This document shows, one piece after another, positions 5,492-13,286 of a stretch of 27,095 nucleotides of DNA. Location: positions 1-27,095 of IMG/VR virus record IMGVR_UViG_3300037517_003563, one strand, 5' to 3'. A model generated the notes under the pieces. That model did no database searches. It was given only the letters and a program-made list of their open reading frames with translations, and was not told the DNA's origin. The position numbers and the translations under genes were made by a program. This DNA is from a virus. Numbering within the stretch: position 1 is the stretch's first letter; the number at the start of each line of letters is the position of its first letter.

Positions 5492-7207
5492 TTAAAAACG
5501 TGAAACGGCCTTTTCCAGTCCGTTGTTGAGAATCGAGATCCGCAACATCTTGTCCCGAGTGCGGGCCACCATCTTCTCGGTGATGGCACCCTTGAGGCAG
5601 GGAATCCACTGGACGGACAGGGACTTGCCGCCTACGCGGTCAATGCGCCCGGTGGCTTGCTCCATCTGGACAACGTGGTCGGTGGGGAAAATGTAGCTCA
5701 CCCGTGGTCGCTCGCCGCGCTCGTCGTGCAGGGAAACCGATGCGCCTCCGGCTCCGATGTTGGAGACGAGCACATGCACACGGTTGGCTTGGAACTCCCG
5801 CTCGAAATACTGGCGGCGTGCTTTCGGCTGGCCTCCGTAGAATCCGGCGTTCGTGTTCAGGAGCTTGGAGAGGGCAATGCGCGACTCGTTGAAGTTCATG
5901 AACACGGCTATGCTCTTGTCCTCCTCCAGATCGGCGCGGATACGGGCGGCGATGTAGGGTACTAGTGTCATCTCGCACCGTTGCCACATTTTCATGCGGG
6001 CCTGAGACTCCACCATGCGGGCGCGGGCTTGGTCCATGCCTTGCCGTTGGAGGCGGTCGATCATTTCCAGCGTGTCTTTCCACTCCTGCTCGATCTTACG
6101 GCCCTCGGGCACATCGAACGGCAAAACTTCAATTTGAGTCTCGGGGCATTCTTCACCCAGGTCTTGTTTGCGCACACGGCACCCACGGCGGGGGAATAGC
6201 TGAGAATGGATGCGCTGGAGGTGATGGCTGCGAAGATCCCACTTCCAAGTGCTGCGCTGTTTGACGCATCCATGAGCCGACAAGAAGCGAGCCCAATCGT
6301 CGCCCCCTTGATGCAAGCCAGTGATTCGGCCCGCGAACCGCATTTCAAGCGGGCTGATGGCAATGGTGGCACTGGCCACAATGATCGGGATGCCTTGGCG
6401 AATGGCAGCGGAGCAGCAACGGACTGTCAAATTTTCGTCATGCCTGAGAGCCTGAGCTTCGTCAAGGATCAGAACCATGTCCTCGGCGTGCTTCCATGTG
6501 AACTTGCCGGTTAAGTCCATGGTGGCAATGTGCGGGCGGAAGGCACCGCGCACGGCCTCATAGGTTGAGATGAAATGCGGCTCTGCCCCAAAATGGACGA
6601 AAGCCTTGCGCCATCCGGCCTCTCCTACACTCGGGCAGAGAACGCCGATGCGCTTCCCGGTCTGGAGTGCGGCGGCGATGGCCATGTAGGTCTTGCCAGT
6701 GCCCATGTCTGACAGGTCCACGGCTCCAGGGTATCCCCATTCCTCGCGTCCCTTGGAGAGCGCCCGGTAAAGCTGGCGGGCAGGGTCCACCTGATAGCCT
6801 CGGAGTTTGGCGACGATCTCCGGCGACAACTCGGGCAAGTCGAGGTGTATCTCTGCCGGGATAAGTGTGAAAGTCTGCTGTTGAGGTTGGGGAGCAGCTG
6901 CGGCCTCCAGTCGCTCGATGCCTATGGCGGTCAGCGTCAACCCCTCGGGCGTGATGGCGAGCCACTGTTGCAGCATCCATTTTCCGTTGTGATTGCGCAG
7001 TCCGAAGCCACGGCCCAGCCATTGCCGCTTGTCCTTGGCCCAAGAGCGCCGGAATGCTGCCTCGGAGGGCATCGGGACGCCGACCTCGCGAAACATGCAC
7101 TTTCCGGCTGCGGTGTATTTCTCATGCAACGCGGGAATGGATAGACCTGCGATCACCACGGGGGGCGATGGGTCAGGCACAAGGTAGCTGGAGGGTGCGG
7201 CGGTCAC
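5492..7207 (-). CDS. SF2 DEAD-like/SNF2-type helicase
   Basis: 571 residues from GTG 7207. Motif I is DMGTGKT (167-173), motif II LILDEAQ (246-252), motif III SAT (279-281) and motif VI QATGRIDR (517-524). Two RecA-like domains are therefore complete. The first 160 residues are an extra domain with a possible winged helix (WLGRGFGLRNHNGKW, then LTLTAIGIERLEA). Phage SF2 helicases of this layout unwind or remodel DNA in replication or recombination. GTG 7207 is the first usable start after an in-frame stop, with no Shine-Dalgarno; the leader holds a long hairpin. The exact substrate cannot be read from the sequence. Confidence 0.9.
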   Translation of the reverse strand: MTAAPSSYLVPDPSPPVVIAGLSIPALHEKYTAAGKCMFREVGVPMPSEAAFRRSWAKDKRQWLGRGFGLRNHNGKWMLQQWLAITPEGLTLTAIGIERLEAAAAPQPQQQTFTLIPAEIHLDLPELSPEIVAKLRGYQVDPARQLYRALSKGREEWGYPGAVDLSDMGTGKTYMAIAAALQTGKRIGVLCPSVGEAGWRKAFVHFGAEPHFISTYEAVRGAFRPHIATMDLTGKFTWKHAEDMVLILDEAQALRHDENLTVRCCSAAIRQGIPIIVASATIAISPLEMRFAGRITGLHQGGDDWARFLSAHGCVKQRSTWKWDLRSHHLQRIHSQLFPRRGCRVRKQDLGEECPETQIEVLPFDVPEGRKIEQEWKDTLEMIDRLQRQGMDQARARMVESQARMKMWQRCEMTLVPYIAARIRADLEEDKSIAVFMNFNESRIALSKLLNTNAGFYGGQPKARRQYFEREFQANRVHVLVSNIGAGGASVSLHDERGERPRVSYIFPTDHVVQMEQATGRIDRVGGKSLSVQWIPCLKGAITEKMVARTRDKMLRISILNNGLEKAVSRF

Positions 7208-7226
7208 TTGAAAAAGTAGATCGGCA

Positions 7227-7270
7227 CCCGTGACAGCCCAGAACCCGGCTTACGCCGGAACTGCCACGGG
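7227..7270 (-). promoter_or_regulatory. Long hairpin in the helicase gene leader
   Basis: On the minus strand CCCGTG (7270-7265) pairs with CACGGG (7232-7227), CAG with CTG inside it, and CCGGC with GCCGG (7258-7245) closed by a GTAA tetraloop of the stable GNRA type. That makes 14 base pairs with one internal loop. It fills most of the 75-base gap before GTG 7207. A T5 run appears about 11 bases after it, too far for a standard terminator. An attenuator or translational control structure is possible. Confidence 0.5.
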
Positions 7271-7282
7271 ACCGAAAGGGTT

Positions 7283-7729
7283 TTAGGTTGGCTCGTCCTC
7301 GGAGATCGGAAGCGCCATCTGGCGTTCGTCGTTGGTGATGTCCTTCACCTCGATGACCTCTAGGGTGTCGAGACGAACGAGCGCCTTCTTCTCGGGGTGG
7401 TAGATGCGCTCTCCGGTGTGGGTGTCGAAGCCGGAGCACTCGAAATACCATTCACACTTCACCTCGCGGTCGGTTTCGCCCGTGATGATGATACCCGCGA
7501 TGCGTGAGCCTCTGGCCTGCTTCTCTTCGATGCGGGCCTTGTACTCGCTGCCGCTGGCTTTCTTGGCGTCCTCCAAGCGGGCGATCTGCTGGATGATTTC
7601 GCTTTGCTCTTTCGCGAGGATATTGGTTTCCTCGGAGTTGACCCGGCAGCGGAGGTTGCGGGTTTCGGTGGCCTCGGGCCACATTGGCAGGGTGGGGGTT
7701 TCTTCGTGGATTTTGAGTTCGTTTTTCAT
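7283..7729 (-). CDS. Hypothetical protein with N-terminal coiled coil
   Basis: 148 residues from ATG 7729; the frame upstream of it shadows the RusA gene. Residues about 38-70 form a coiled coil (ILAKEQSEIIQQIARLEDA, then KARIEEKQARGS). The second half is beta-rich (IAGIIITGETDREVKCEWYFEC), with a strand pair around YHPEKKALVRLDTLEVIEV, and an acidic end. I do not recognise a family. It sits between the resolvase and helicase genes in the recombination part of the operon, so a DNA-metabolism accessory role is likely but unproven. The start follows an A/C-rich leader ending CATCGT, as also seen before the coiled-coil gene at 11863. Confidence 0.65.
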   Translation of the reverse strand: MKNELKIHEETPTLPMWPEATETRNLRCRVNSEETNILAKEQSEIIQQIARLEDAKKASGSEYKARIEEKQARGSRIAGIIITGETDREVKCEWYFECSGFDTHTGERIYHPEKKALVRLDTLEVIEVKDITNDERQMALPISEDEPT

Positions 7730-7766
7730 ACGATGTTGTCTTATTGTTGTTTTGGGTTGTTGGCTC

Positions 7767-8210
7767 TCAATCGAGGGCCAAAATGTGGATGCGTGCGCCA
7801 GAGGCTTCGCCTGTCCCGGCGTAGCGTTTGATAATCCTGCCGTCGCACACTTGGGCGTCATCTCGCCAGACGCCGCACGCCGTCAACGTGTCGAGCACCG
7901 CCTTGTCGCAGTTGTCGCGGTCGGGCTTGACTGTGTGATAGGTCGGCGCGGAAGGCTTTAGTTCCCCCTTGGAATTGAAGTGACCCTTGATGCGCGGGAA
8001 GATAACCGTGATGTCCACGCGAACGGCTCCCGTGAACAACGGGAACGTCGGTTCATTTTGGGTTGCTTCAGTGACGGCACGACTAATGCAACCTTTCCAG
8101 TCGTCGGCGGTTCCAGGCGTGTACATGCGGACGAAGCCACCACGACGGGCCGCTTTGGCGCGAGGTTGGGCTTTTGGGAGCCCGCTAACCAGCAGATCGA
8201 GCACCTTCAT
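7767..8210 (-). CDS. rusA: RusA-family Holliday junction resolvase
   Basis: 147 residues. The RusA signature is nearly complete: KPDRDNCDKAVLDTLT at 95-110 followed by GVWRDDAQV at 113-121, matching the family's KPD-x-DN-x-x-K and W-x-DD-x-x-V pattern. Catalytic acids are Asp97, Asp99 and Asp117/118, with Lys103. RusA dimers cut four-way DNA junctions symmetrically, and lambdoid phages use them to resolve recombination or replication intermediates before packaging. The ATG overlaps the stop of the upstream small gene (ATGA). The neighbouring ERF and exonuclease genes make up a phage recombination module. Confidence 0.93.
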   Translation of the reverse strand: MKVLDLLVSGLPKAQPRAKAARRGGFVRMYTPGTADDWKGCISRAVTEATQNEPTFPLFTGAVRVDITVIFPRIKGHFNSKGELKPSAPTYHTVKPDRDNCDKAVLDTLTACGVWRDDAQVCDGRIIKRYAGTGEASGARIHILALD

Positions 8211-8527
8211 TGCACCTCCTTCGATTTGAGAATCAATGCCTTGGCCTCATCCGTCAGCGAATAAATGAGGATACTCTTTTGGCTGCCGCCCTCGCTGCAT
8301 CCGCGCATTGAGGTGAGGAAGCCAATTGCGGTGAAATCGTCCAAAACCCCTCGGGTCAAAGCCATGGAGAGTTCCGGCTTGAGACTCAGGCGGATCACAT
8401 TGGCTCCCGCATCGGTAATGGCGAGACGGGAAAGCACACGGGGATGGTTTCGGGTGTAATGGTCCCCCAATCGGGCGAAAAGGAGACGTTCGAGGCGCGA
8501 GGGGCGGGTAATCGGTGGTTTCGGCAT
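8207..8527 (-). CDS. Hypothetical protein, possible winged helix
   Basis: 106 residues. It begins MPKPPITRPSRLERLLFARLGDHY and has a helical middle (RVLSRLAITDAGANVIRLSL, then ALTRGVLDDFTAIGFLTSM) and a strand pair ending LIYSLTDEAKALIL, which would fit a winged-helix domain; I cannot confirm it. The start follows the leader CCATCTCATTCCATC without Shine-Dalgarno, and the stop overlaps the RusA start. Its constant coupling to rusA suggests a DNA-processing role, by context only. Confidence 0.6.
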   Translation of the reverse strand: MPKPPITRPSRLERLLFARLGDHYTRNHPRVLSRLAITDAGANVIRLSLKPELSMALTRGVLDDFTAIGFLTSMRGCSEGGSQKSILIYSLTDEAKALILKSKEVQ

Positions 8528-8556
8528 AATAAGAGGATAAGATGGAATGAGATGGT

Positions 8557-9543
8557 TTAATCAGCGAGAACCCAACGTCCGGTTTCGCCTTGCTCGAACT
8601 CGTAGGCGGGCCAGCAACGGCGGATTCCAGCGAAGTCTTGGGGCTCGCCCGCTTCGACATACTGGCGGGCGCATTCGAGGAAACGATCTACCCGGCTCAA
8701 GCCCTCGGGGATACCGAGAGCAAGACGAGCGAACTTGACGCCACGGTTCAAACTTGGATCGAGCGGGAGATCCGCAACGCGGCACATCGGCGGGCGAGGT
8801 GCGCGGCCTTCTTGGTCCTTGGCCAGCACGATGAACGGGGTCTTGGTGACGCTGATGTTGATGGCCGACAAGAGTAGTTCGTGGAGGTGGGCATACCACA
8901 CCGCTTGGAGGTGGTAGCCGTATTCCCAGCAGTCTTTTTCAAACTGCCTCGGGTGGCGGCGAGTGGTTTTGACATCGGGCAGGTAACGCATGTGCTTCGG
9001 CAGAATGTCCGGCCTCCACTTCACCCAGCAGTTCCAGCGAGGGTGAAAGAGAATACCGGATACCTCGCCCTCGAAGTCCTGAAGCTCGCTCATGGCGTCC
9101 TCGTTCATGTGCAAGGCTTGCTGAAGCTGGCGGCAGGTTTTCAGGTGCTCCTTGAGGCTTTCCTCGGTGACGATGATCTTACCGGGGTGCGCCTCGCGTG
9201 CGAGCGCCCATGCCTCTTCTCCCTTTTTGGTGCTCTCGCCGTAGGGTAGGCCAGTGCGCGGGTTGATGGGGATGTCAGCGAGCGCAAACGCCGAGGCCCA
9301 AGAGGTCTGCGGCTCTAAGACGGCCATGTGAACGAGCGTGCCGTCCGTAAGAGCGTCGGTGTCCTTCTGTGGGGTGGTGAGCTTCGCGAACATTTCGGCG
9401 GGCGTGTCGCACTTCAGTAACCCGGCTGAGATGGCCGGGAATGCGTGATACTCGGCGGCAGGGATGCGGCGATAGCCGAACTTGCCCGGTATCAGCGTGC
9501 CGGGAAGGGGAAGATCTTTGTTGGTGTAGTCGGTCCAGTTCAC
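8557..9543 (-). CDS. RecE/YqaJ-like PDDEXK exonuclease
   Basis: 328 residues from GTG 9543, chosen because the GTG overlaps the TGA of the upstream gene (GTGA) and a GGGGTGA sequence lies just before it. PDDEXK-exonuclease motifs are visible in order: GTLVHMAVLEP with His72, Glu160 near EVSGILFHP, Asp179 in KWRPDI, DVKTT with Asp190-x-Lys192, and the Tyr/Gln motif YGYHLQAVWY at 208-217. These match the RecE C-terminal nuclease and related phage enzymes that chew the 5' strand of DNA ends and hand the single strand to an annealing protein. The ERF-type protein two genes upstream is the natural partner. Confidence 0.9.
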   Translation of the reverse strand: MNWTDYTNKDLPLPGTLIPGKFGYRRIPAAEYHAFPAISAGLLKCDTPAEMFAKLTTPQKDTDALTDGTLVHMAVLEPQTSWASAFALADIPINPRTGLPYGESTKKGEEAWALAREAHPGKIIVTEESLKEHLKTCRQLQQALHMNEDAMSELQDFEGEVSGILFHPRWNCWVKWRPDILPKHMRYLPDVKTTRRHPRQFEKDCWEYGYHLQAVWYAHLHELLLSAINISVTKTPFIVLAKDQEGRAPRPPMCRVADLPLDPSLNRGVKFARLALGIPEGLSRVDRFLECARQYVEAGEPQDFAGIRRCWPAYEFEQGETGRWVLAD

Positions 9544-9794
9544 AGCTTCACCCCTTTCGCCTTTGCGATTGCTGCGTCTATCGGCTCCCAAGAAAATGCA
9601 GGATCGTCAATAAATGGAGAGTCCCAATTTTTGGCCCATTCTTTGAGTTCTTCGAGTTGCACTAGAAGCTCGTTGCGCTGGCGTTCGAGTTTGCGGGCGA
9701 AGTCAGCGGTAACATATCCACTCATTCCATAGTCGGATTGTCTGCTAATAATCGCCGCTGCCGCGTCTGTTTCAGGTGTCGGTAGATCAATCAT
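9540..9794 (-). CDS. Small phage protein with helical repeat-like core
   Basis: 84 residues. The pattern PETDAAAAIISRQSDYG, then VTADFARKLERQRNELLVQLEELKEW, is common in small phage proteins of many hosts that carry no named function. The second part is an amphipathic or coiled-coil helix. Another gene here, at 16946-17263, has a related layout (TPRTDW, then RQLERELNTCREALEAA), so the phage has two members of this type. The stop overlaps the exonuclease GTG, and the start lies seven bases after the ERF stop, so it links the two recombination genes. Confidence 0.7.
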   Translation of the reverse strand: MIDLPTPETDAAAAIISRQSDYGMSGYVTADFARKLERQRNELLVQLEELKEWAKNWDSPFIDDPAFSWEPIDAAIAKAKGVKL

Positions 9795-9801
9795 GGCGGT
9801 G

Positions 9802-10593
9802 TTACTTGAGGGCTAGAGCGATGGCGACCAACTGCGGCCCGGTGCATTCGTCGAAGCACTCGGGCAGGTTCAGGGAGCCGTATTCCTTGTGCAGCTGGAC
9901 CCAGGATTTGACGCCTTTGAGCTTGGCGCGATCCTCGATGAGTTCCGCCCTCCACGCATTCAGCCCTGGGTGAGTTGGGTTGGCCAGCCCGAGGGTATTT
10001 AGCCGACTCGGGGAGAGATCGCCCAAAGTGCCAACGCCACTGGAGTCTGAGGGGTCGGCCAATGCCGTCCATGTGCTCTGAGCCTCCTCGCAGAAGTGCC
10101 CCATGCTCGGAACGTGGCAGAGGCGGGTCCATGGGGTGGACGGCTGCGGGGTCGGCGCGGCCTGCTCGTTGATCGGTTGCCCGAGGCGTTGCGCGTCGTC
10201 GTCGTCTCCCACGATAAGGTGGAAGTAATCAACGAGCGCGTACCGCTTCCCGTAGGTGTGAGCCATGCCTTGGCGTTGGGTGAGATTGACGCCGCGATTG
10301 CCCTCGGGAAAGAGGACATCGAAGGTGACGCTATCGGTGTCGGTGCCGTTGCTCACCTCCATGACAAGTGATTGAACCCACGCGGAGTTGGTCGGGTTGG
10401 AGGAATCGACATGGCGCACGGTAGACGGCTTGAAGCCTACGGACAGGCCAGCGTCGGAGAGTGCGCCTTGCAGGCTATCCCAGACGTCCGCATAGCTGGC
10501 ATAGTCTGAGTTGATACCCGTGTTTCGGGCGGTTTTAACGACCACGATCCCGAGGGATCGGACTTTGTTGATAGATTCTGTGAGTGATGACAT
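9802..10593 (-). CDS. erf: ERF-family single-strand annealing protein
   Basis: 263 residues from ATG 10593; the long open frame upstream is a shadow of the coiled-coil gene. The ERF domain (about 1-135) shows YASYADVWDSLQGALSDAGL at 31-50 and the family's most conserved part, QRQGMAHTYGKRYALVDYF at 106-124, then DDDDA. ERF proteins form rings on single-stranded DNA and anneal complementary strands, for example to circularise the phage genome. The C-terminal 90 residues contain a separate helical domain (LNAWRAELIEDRAKLKG, then GPQLVAIALALK). The neighbouring RecE-like exonuclease completes a two-component recombination system. Confidence 0.9.
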   Translation of the reverse strand: MSSLTESINKVRSLGIVVVKTARNTGINSDYASYADVWDSLQGALSDAGLSVGFKPSTVRHVDSSNPTNSAWVQSLVMEVSNGTDTDSVTFDVLFPEGNRGVNLTQRQGMAHTYGKRYALVDYFHLIVGDDDDAQRLGQPINEQAAPTPQPSTPWTRLCHVPSMGHFCEEAQSTWTALADPSDSSGVGTLGDLSPSRLNTLGLANPTHPGLNAWRAELIEDRAKLKGVKSWVQLHKEYGSLNLPECFDECTGPQLVAIALALK

Positions 10594-10601
10594 GAGATGG
10601 G

Positions 10602-10799
10602 TTAATCGTCTTTGGAGATGGGACCGCAGTCGCAGGCGGCGGCGGTGTCGGCTTTGCAAATAGAGCAGTAGGGGGTGGGGTCGGTGTCGTTGGTGCAGTG
10701 CTCGCCGCACTCTTCGCAGAGGTCGGGGAGCAGAATGGCGGCACCACAGCAATTGCTGGAGGCAGTGGCGTCGCGGAGGTCGGCTGGGTCGAATGACAT
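10602..10799 (-). CDS. Small cysteine-rich zinc-ribbon-like protein
   Basis: 65 residues from ATG 10799, which shares its A with the stop of the coiled-coil gene (TAATG). Nine Cys residues appear in pairs: CCGAAILLPDLCEECGEHC, then YCSICKADTAAACDCG. The spacing suits two small zinc-binding knuckles. The rest is acidic. Small zinc proteins of this kind may bind nucleic acid or protein; no function can be assigned. An in-frame ATG at 10829 is less likely since it lies inside the upstream gene. Confidence 0.7.
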   Translation of the reverse strand: MSFDPADLRDATASSNCCGAAILLPDLCEECGEHCTNDTDPTPYCSICKADTAAACDCGPISKDD

Positions 10800-11863
10800 T
10801 AGAGGGCTTGGGCTTGGGTTTCGATCCACTTGGCGAAGGACTCGGCTTTTGCCTGAATATCAGCGAGCACCCTTTTGGCTTCGGGTGTAGAGACGGCAGG
10901 AAAGGCAAGAGCGCGGACAGTGGCGGCAATGCCTTTGACCTTCGCCTTGTCAGGGGCGCGGGCGGCTTTGGCGGCTTCCGCTTCGGCTTTTACCCGGGCG
11001 GCTTCCTCGGCTGCTTTCTGGGTGGCAATTTCAGCCTCCAGTGCCTCACGGGCCTCGCGCTCGGCCTTCGCCTTGGCTTCGATAGCCTCGCGCTCCTTGC
11101 GGGCCTTCTCTGTGGCTTCACGCTGGGCTTTCTCGGCAGCTTCGCGCTCGGCCTTCGCCTTGGCTTCGGCTTCGGCCAGTGCCTTAGCGGCTGCCTCGCG
11201 CTCGGCCTTCATGACTGCCTCGCGCTCTGCGGCCTCGGCCTTCATGCGCTCGTTCTCGACTTTGATCCGCTCGCGCTCGGCGGCTTCGGCTTGCTCCCGT
11301 GCGATGCGCTCGGCCTCGGCGCGTTTGGCGGATTCGATCTTCGCGGCGTGAAGCGTCTTGGTGTCCTCCAGAAAGCTGGCGAACTGCTCGTCCGTCATGC
11401 CATCCATCGGCGGCAGGACTTGCCCCTCTGTGATGAACGGGCTGATTGCCTCGGTGCGCTCGGCCATGATGCGGGCGGCTTCAGCGGCTTGCAGGCGGTC
11501 GGCAAACTGCTCTTGCTCCTCCAGATGCCGTTCAAGCGGGACAATAGCGGCAAGCAGAAGGTTATTTACTCCGTCGATGGCTTTACCCATGCGGAGAGAA
11601 TCTTCCTTCAGAGCCTTGCGGGTTTTCTCGGCGGCGACACGAATGTTCTTGAGTTCGAGCCGTGCAATCCTGGCCATTTTCATTTCGGCGGTTTGCGTGA
11701 GATCCGTGACCTTGATGGCGAGGGCTTTAACTCTCCATTCCTCGGCCTTGGCAAAGGAGTCTTTAAATCCGGCTTCAATGCTCGAAAGCAGGGAAGGCGG
11801 CAGGGATGCGTCAGTGATCGGCACAAGCGCGGTTTGGGTGGGGGTAACGTCGATGGTTTGCAT
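10799..11863 (-). CDS. Long Ala/Glu/Lys-rich coiled-coil protein
   Basis: 354 residues from ATG 11863. The N-terminal part (about 1-145) is a non-repetitive helical domain (FAKAEEWRVKALAIKVTDL, then RLELKNIRVAAEKTRKALKE) found in phage proteins near recombination genes. Residues about 170-300 are a nearly unbroken coiled coil of AEREAAEKA-type heptads like TolA, with a short ordered end. On the opposite strand this repeat produces long open frames, which are shadows. Position beside the annealing protein suggests a nuclease inhibitor or scaffold role, similar in place to lambda Gam, but similarity to Gam is not visible. Confidence 0.75.
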   Translation of the reverse strand: MQTIDVTPTQTALVPITDASLPPSLLSSIEAGFKDSFAKAEEWRVKALAIKVTDLTQTAEMKMARIARLELKNIRVAAEKTRKALKEDSLRMGKAIDGVNNLLLAAIVPLERHLEEQEQFADRLQAAEAARIMAERTEAISPFITEGQVLPPMDGMTDEQFASFLEDTKTLHAAKIESAKRAEAERIAREQAEAAERERIKVENERMKAEAAEREAVMKAEREAAAKALAEAEAKAKAEREAAEKAQREATEKARKEREAIEAKAKAEREAREALEAEIATQKAAEEAARVKAEAEAAKAARAPDKAKVKGIAATVRALAFPAVSTPEAKRVLADIQAKAESFAKWIETQAQAL

Positions 11864-11898
11864 ACGATGGTATTTTGTTTGGTTTGAGGTGACAGGGG

Positions 11899-12129
11899 TT
11901 AGTTGTGGCGGACGATCCACCGATTGACGGCGGACTGAATGCGATGGGTGAGACGGTCGAAGGCTTTGTTGGCTTCCCGCTCGGTGATTAGGTCGGCGCG
12001 TTCGAGTTTGCGGATGGCGTCCGCGTATTGCTCCAGCGTTTTTCCTGCCCGAGGGGATACATAGCCCGCGAGTTGTTCGGAGAGCGCCGGAGCGCCGTGT
12101 TGATAGGCCACCTTGAGATCAATATTCAT
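11899..12129 (-). CDS. Small hypothetical helical protein
   Basis: 76 residues from ATG 12129, which lies 11 bases inside the end of the upstream gene. The core (GKTLEQYADAIRKLERADL, then TEREANKAFDRLTHRIQSA) is helical and charged, and the end NRWIVRHN is basic. This could be a small protein or DNA binder. No family recognised. An A/C-rich leader follows its stop, before the coiled-coil gene. Confidence 0.65.
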   Translation of the reverse strand: MNIDLKVAYQHGAPALSEQLAGYVSPRAGKTLEQYADAIRKLERADLITEREANKAFDRLTHRIQSAVNRWIVRHN

Positions 12130-12391
12130 CGTCGCGGGAGGGGATGTGGTTCCAGGCGTCTTCGGTGATGTCATCCAGTTGGCTGGCCGTGGCGTCGAAG
12201 TCGTCGCCATTTAAGGTGATGCTGGTGATCTCGATGGTGGCAGGCTCTGGCGGGTTGGTAGGCCGCTCGCCTCTGGGGCCGGAGGCGGGACAGCCGGGGC
12301 GAAAGTCCGCCTCAATGGTGAGGCAAACTTCGCCGCCGTCCTCGTCAGCGATCCAGTATTCAAAATCAAAAGTTCGGGTTTGCGTTCTCAT
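12119..12391 (-). CDS. Small acidic beta-rich hypothetical protein
   Basis: 90 residues with strands TRTFDFEYWIA, EVCLTIEADF and ATIEITSITLNG, then an acidic helix FDATASQLDDITEDAWNHI. A beta-sheet protein of this size with an acidic surface is common in phage early operons. The start overlaps the stop of the upstream membrane protein gene (ATGA at 12388-12391). Function unknown; the strong acidity leaves open a DNA-mimic role, but nothing proves it. Confidence 0.65.
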   Translation of the reverse strand: MRTQTRTFDFEYWIADEDGGEVCLTIEADFRPGCPASGPRGERPTNPPEPATIEITSITLNGDDFDATASQLDDITEDAWNHIPSRDDEY

Positions 12392-12567
12392 TTGCTCCAG
12401 TAATGAATGACCATGTAAACGATTCCAAAATAAGCACCCACACCGAGGGCGACCAAGGCCAGCCCACCACCAATGCAGGCGAGGTAGGATGACTTCTCGT
12501 ATTCGTCGGGGCGGCGGTGTTGAGTCAGGTCAACCAGCGGGGAGTTGTCGGGGCGTATTTTATTCAT
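12388..12567 (-). CDS. Small single-pass membrane protein
   Basis: 59 residues. After a polar N-terminus (PDNSPLVDLTQHRRPDEYEK) there is one clear transmembrane segment, about residues 34-55 (LACIGGGLALVALGVGAYFG, then IVYMVIHYW). The tail is only a few residues. The gene overlaps both neighbours by ATGA, so expression is coupled. Early phage membrane proteins can be involved in superinfection exclusion or inhibition of host functions; this is a guess from topology and timing. Confidence 0.65.
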   Translation of the reverse strand: MNKIRPDNSPLVDLTQHRRPDEYEKSSYLACIGGGLALVALGVGAYFGIVYMVIHYWSK

Positions 12568-12833
12568 TGGGGGATAGTGGCGAGTTTGTTGATGCAGCGA
12601 GCGGCGAGCACGGACAGGGCCAGCCGCAATTCGCGGGTGCTGCCTCCTGTTTCGGCTGCCATGACCTTGGCAAAGTCGTTGACGGTATCGTTCAGCCAAT
12701 AGCTGCTTTTTGGGTGAGTCGGGGACTCCAACTCTGCAGCGACAAGGCACACAGCTGTTTGCTGTGCCTTGGTGAGTTCCGCCATCCATTCGGAGGCGGT
12801 CAGTTCTGTTTCTTGATCGGGTGTTGTTGTCAT
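12564..12833 (-). CDS. Small hypothetical helical protein
   Basis: 89 residues, mostly helical (TASEWMAELTKAQQTAVCLV, then WLNDTVNDFAKVMAAETG and ELRLALSVLAARCINKL), acidic at the start, with no membrane segment. It overlaps the next gene by ATGA. It reads as a genuine compact protein, yet matches no family I recognise. A 41-base gap with a C8 run lies upstream of its ATG. Confidence 0.65.
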   Translation of the reverse strand: MTTTPDQETELTASEWMAELTKAQQTAVCLVAAELESPTHPKSSYWLNDTVNDFAKVMAAETGGSTRELRLALSVLAARCINKLATIPQ

Positions 12834-12874
12834 ACCGGGTTCTGGGTCGGTTGTTGGACTGGGTTGGGGGGGGA

Positions 12875-13105
12875 TTACTTCGCGCCCCTCTTACGGTGCT
12901 GTAGGATGGAATGATATGCTGTGCGTTTATTGTCATCTGGAATCACGCCTTCAGCCACTAGCCATAAAACGGCGGTCCAGATCGAGTAACCCTTTTGGGT
13001 GAGCGCATCGACCACCGGGACAAAGGCAACCCATTTTGAGCGAGGTTGATCCAGAGCGGGCTGTGCTTCGACTTTTTTCAAAAGCTCTGCAATGTTTGCG
13101 GCCAT
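12875..13105 (-). CDS. Small hypothetical protein, possible DNA-binding regulator
   Basis: 76 residues from ATG 13105, one base after the stop of the RHH gene, with a GGAG ribosome binding site nine bases upstream inside that gene. Residues about 28-60 (VPVVDALTQKGYSIWTAVLW, then LVAEGVIPDDNK) resemble a small helix-turn-helix-like unit used in plasmid and phage regulators, followed by a basic end LQHRKRGAK. Being second gene in the early operon after an RHH repressor, it may serve regulation. This is weak inference. Confidence 0.6.
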   Translation of the reverse strand: MAANIAELLKKVEAQPALDQPRSKWVAFVPVVDALTQKGYSIWTAVLWLVAEGVIPDDNKRTAYHSILQHRKRGAK

Positions 13106-13106
13106 G

Positions 13107-13277
13107 CTACTTTGCTCCTTTCTTGGTTGTTTGCTTTTTGGCTGGTTTGACATCGATGTCGGCGCGGATGAGGCTGCGAATGTATTCGGAGCGACTCATG
13201 CCTTGCTCCACTAATCGAGCGTTCAGCGAGGATGATGTTTTGGGGTCCAGCGAGATCGAGAATATCTTGTAACTCAT
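13107..13277 (-). CDS. Ribbon-helix-helix regulator, first gene of the leftward operon
   Basis: 56 residues. RHH features: strand YKIFSISLDP, helix A KTSSSLNARLVEQG, helix B SRSEYIRSLIRADI, then a basic tail ending KKQTTKKGAK. Length and layout match Arc/CopG-type repressors that bind operator DNA as dimers of dimers. A predicted leftward promoter with paired TAACGGTT repeats lies about ten bases upstream, so autoregulation is likely. The divergent partner at 13362-13538 is another RHH protein. The stop lies one base before the next ATG. Confidence 0.8.
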   Translation of the reverse strand: MSYKIFSISLDPKTSSSLNARLVEQGMSRSEYIRSLIRADIDVKPAKKQTTKKGAK

Positions 13278-13286
13278 AGGGAATGG

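Noticed and set aside
10793-11887. A long rightward open frame of 364 codons
   Set aside because: It is the reverse of the Ala/Glu/Lys-rich coiled-coil gene; its Gly/Leu/Phe repeats come from the antisense of the heptad codons, and no start signal or operon context supports it.
12835-12846. CCGGGTTCTGGG, also present inverted at 7237-7248, as an inverted repeat pair
   Set aside because: The flanks are unrelated, one copy is part of a hairpin and the other lies in a short gene gap; too little to support a function.
12905-12916. Another copy of the CATC-CATT leader motif on the minus strand
   Set aside because: It lies inside the coding part of the gene at 12875-13105 and is an imperfect match.
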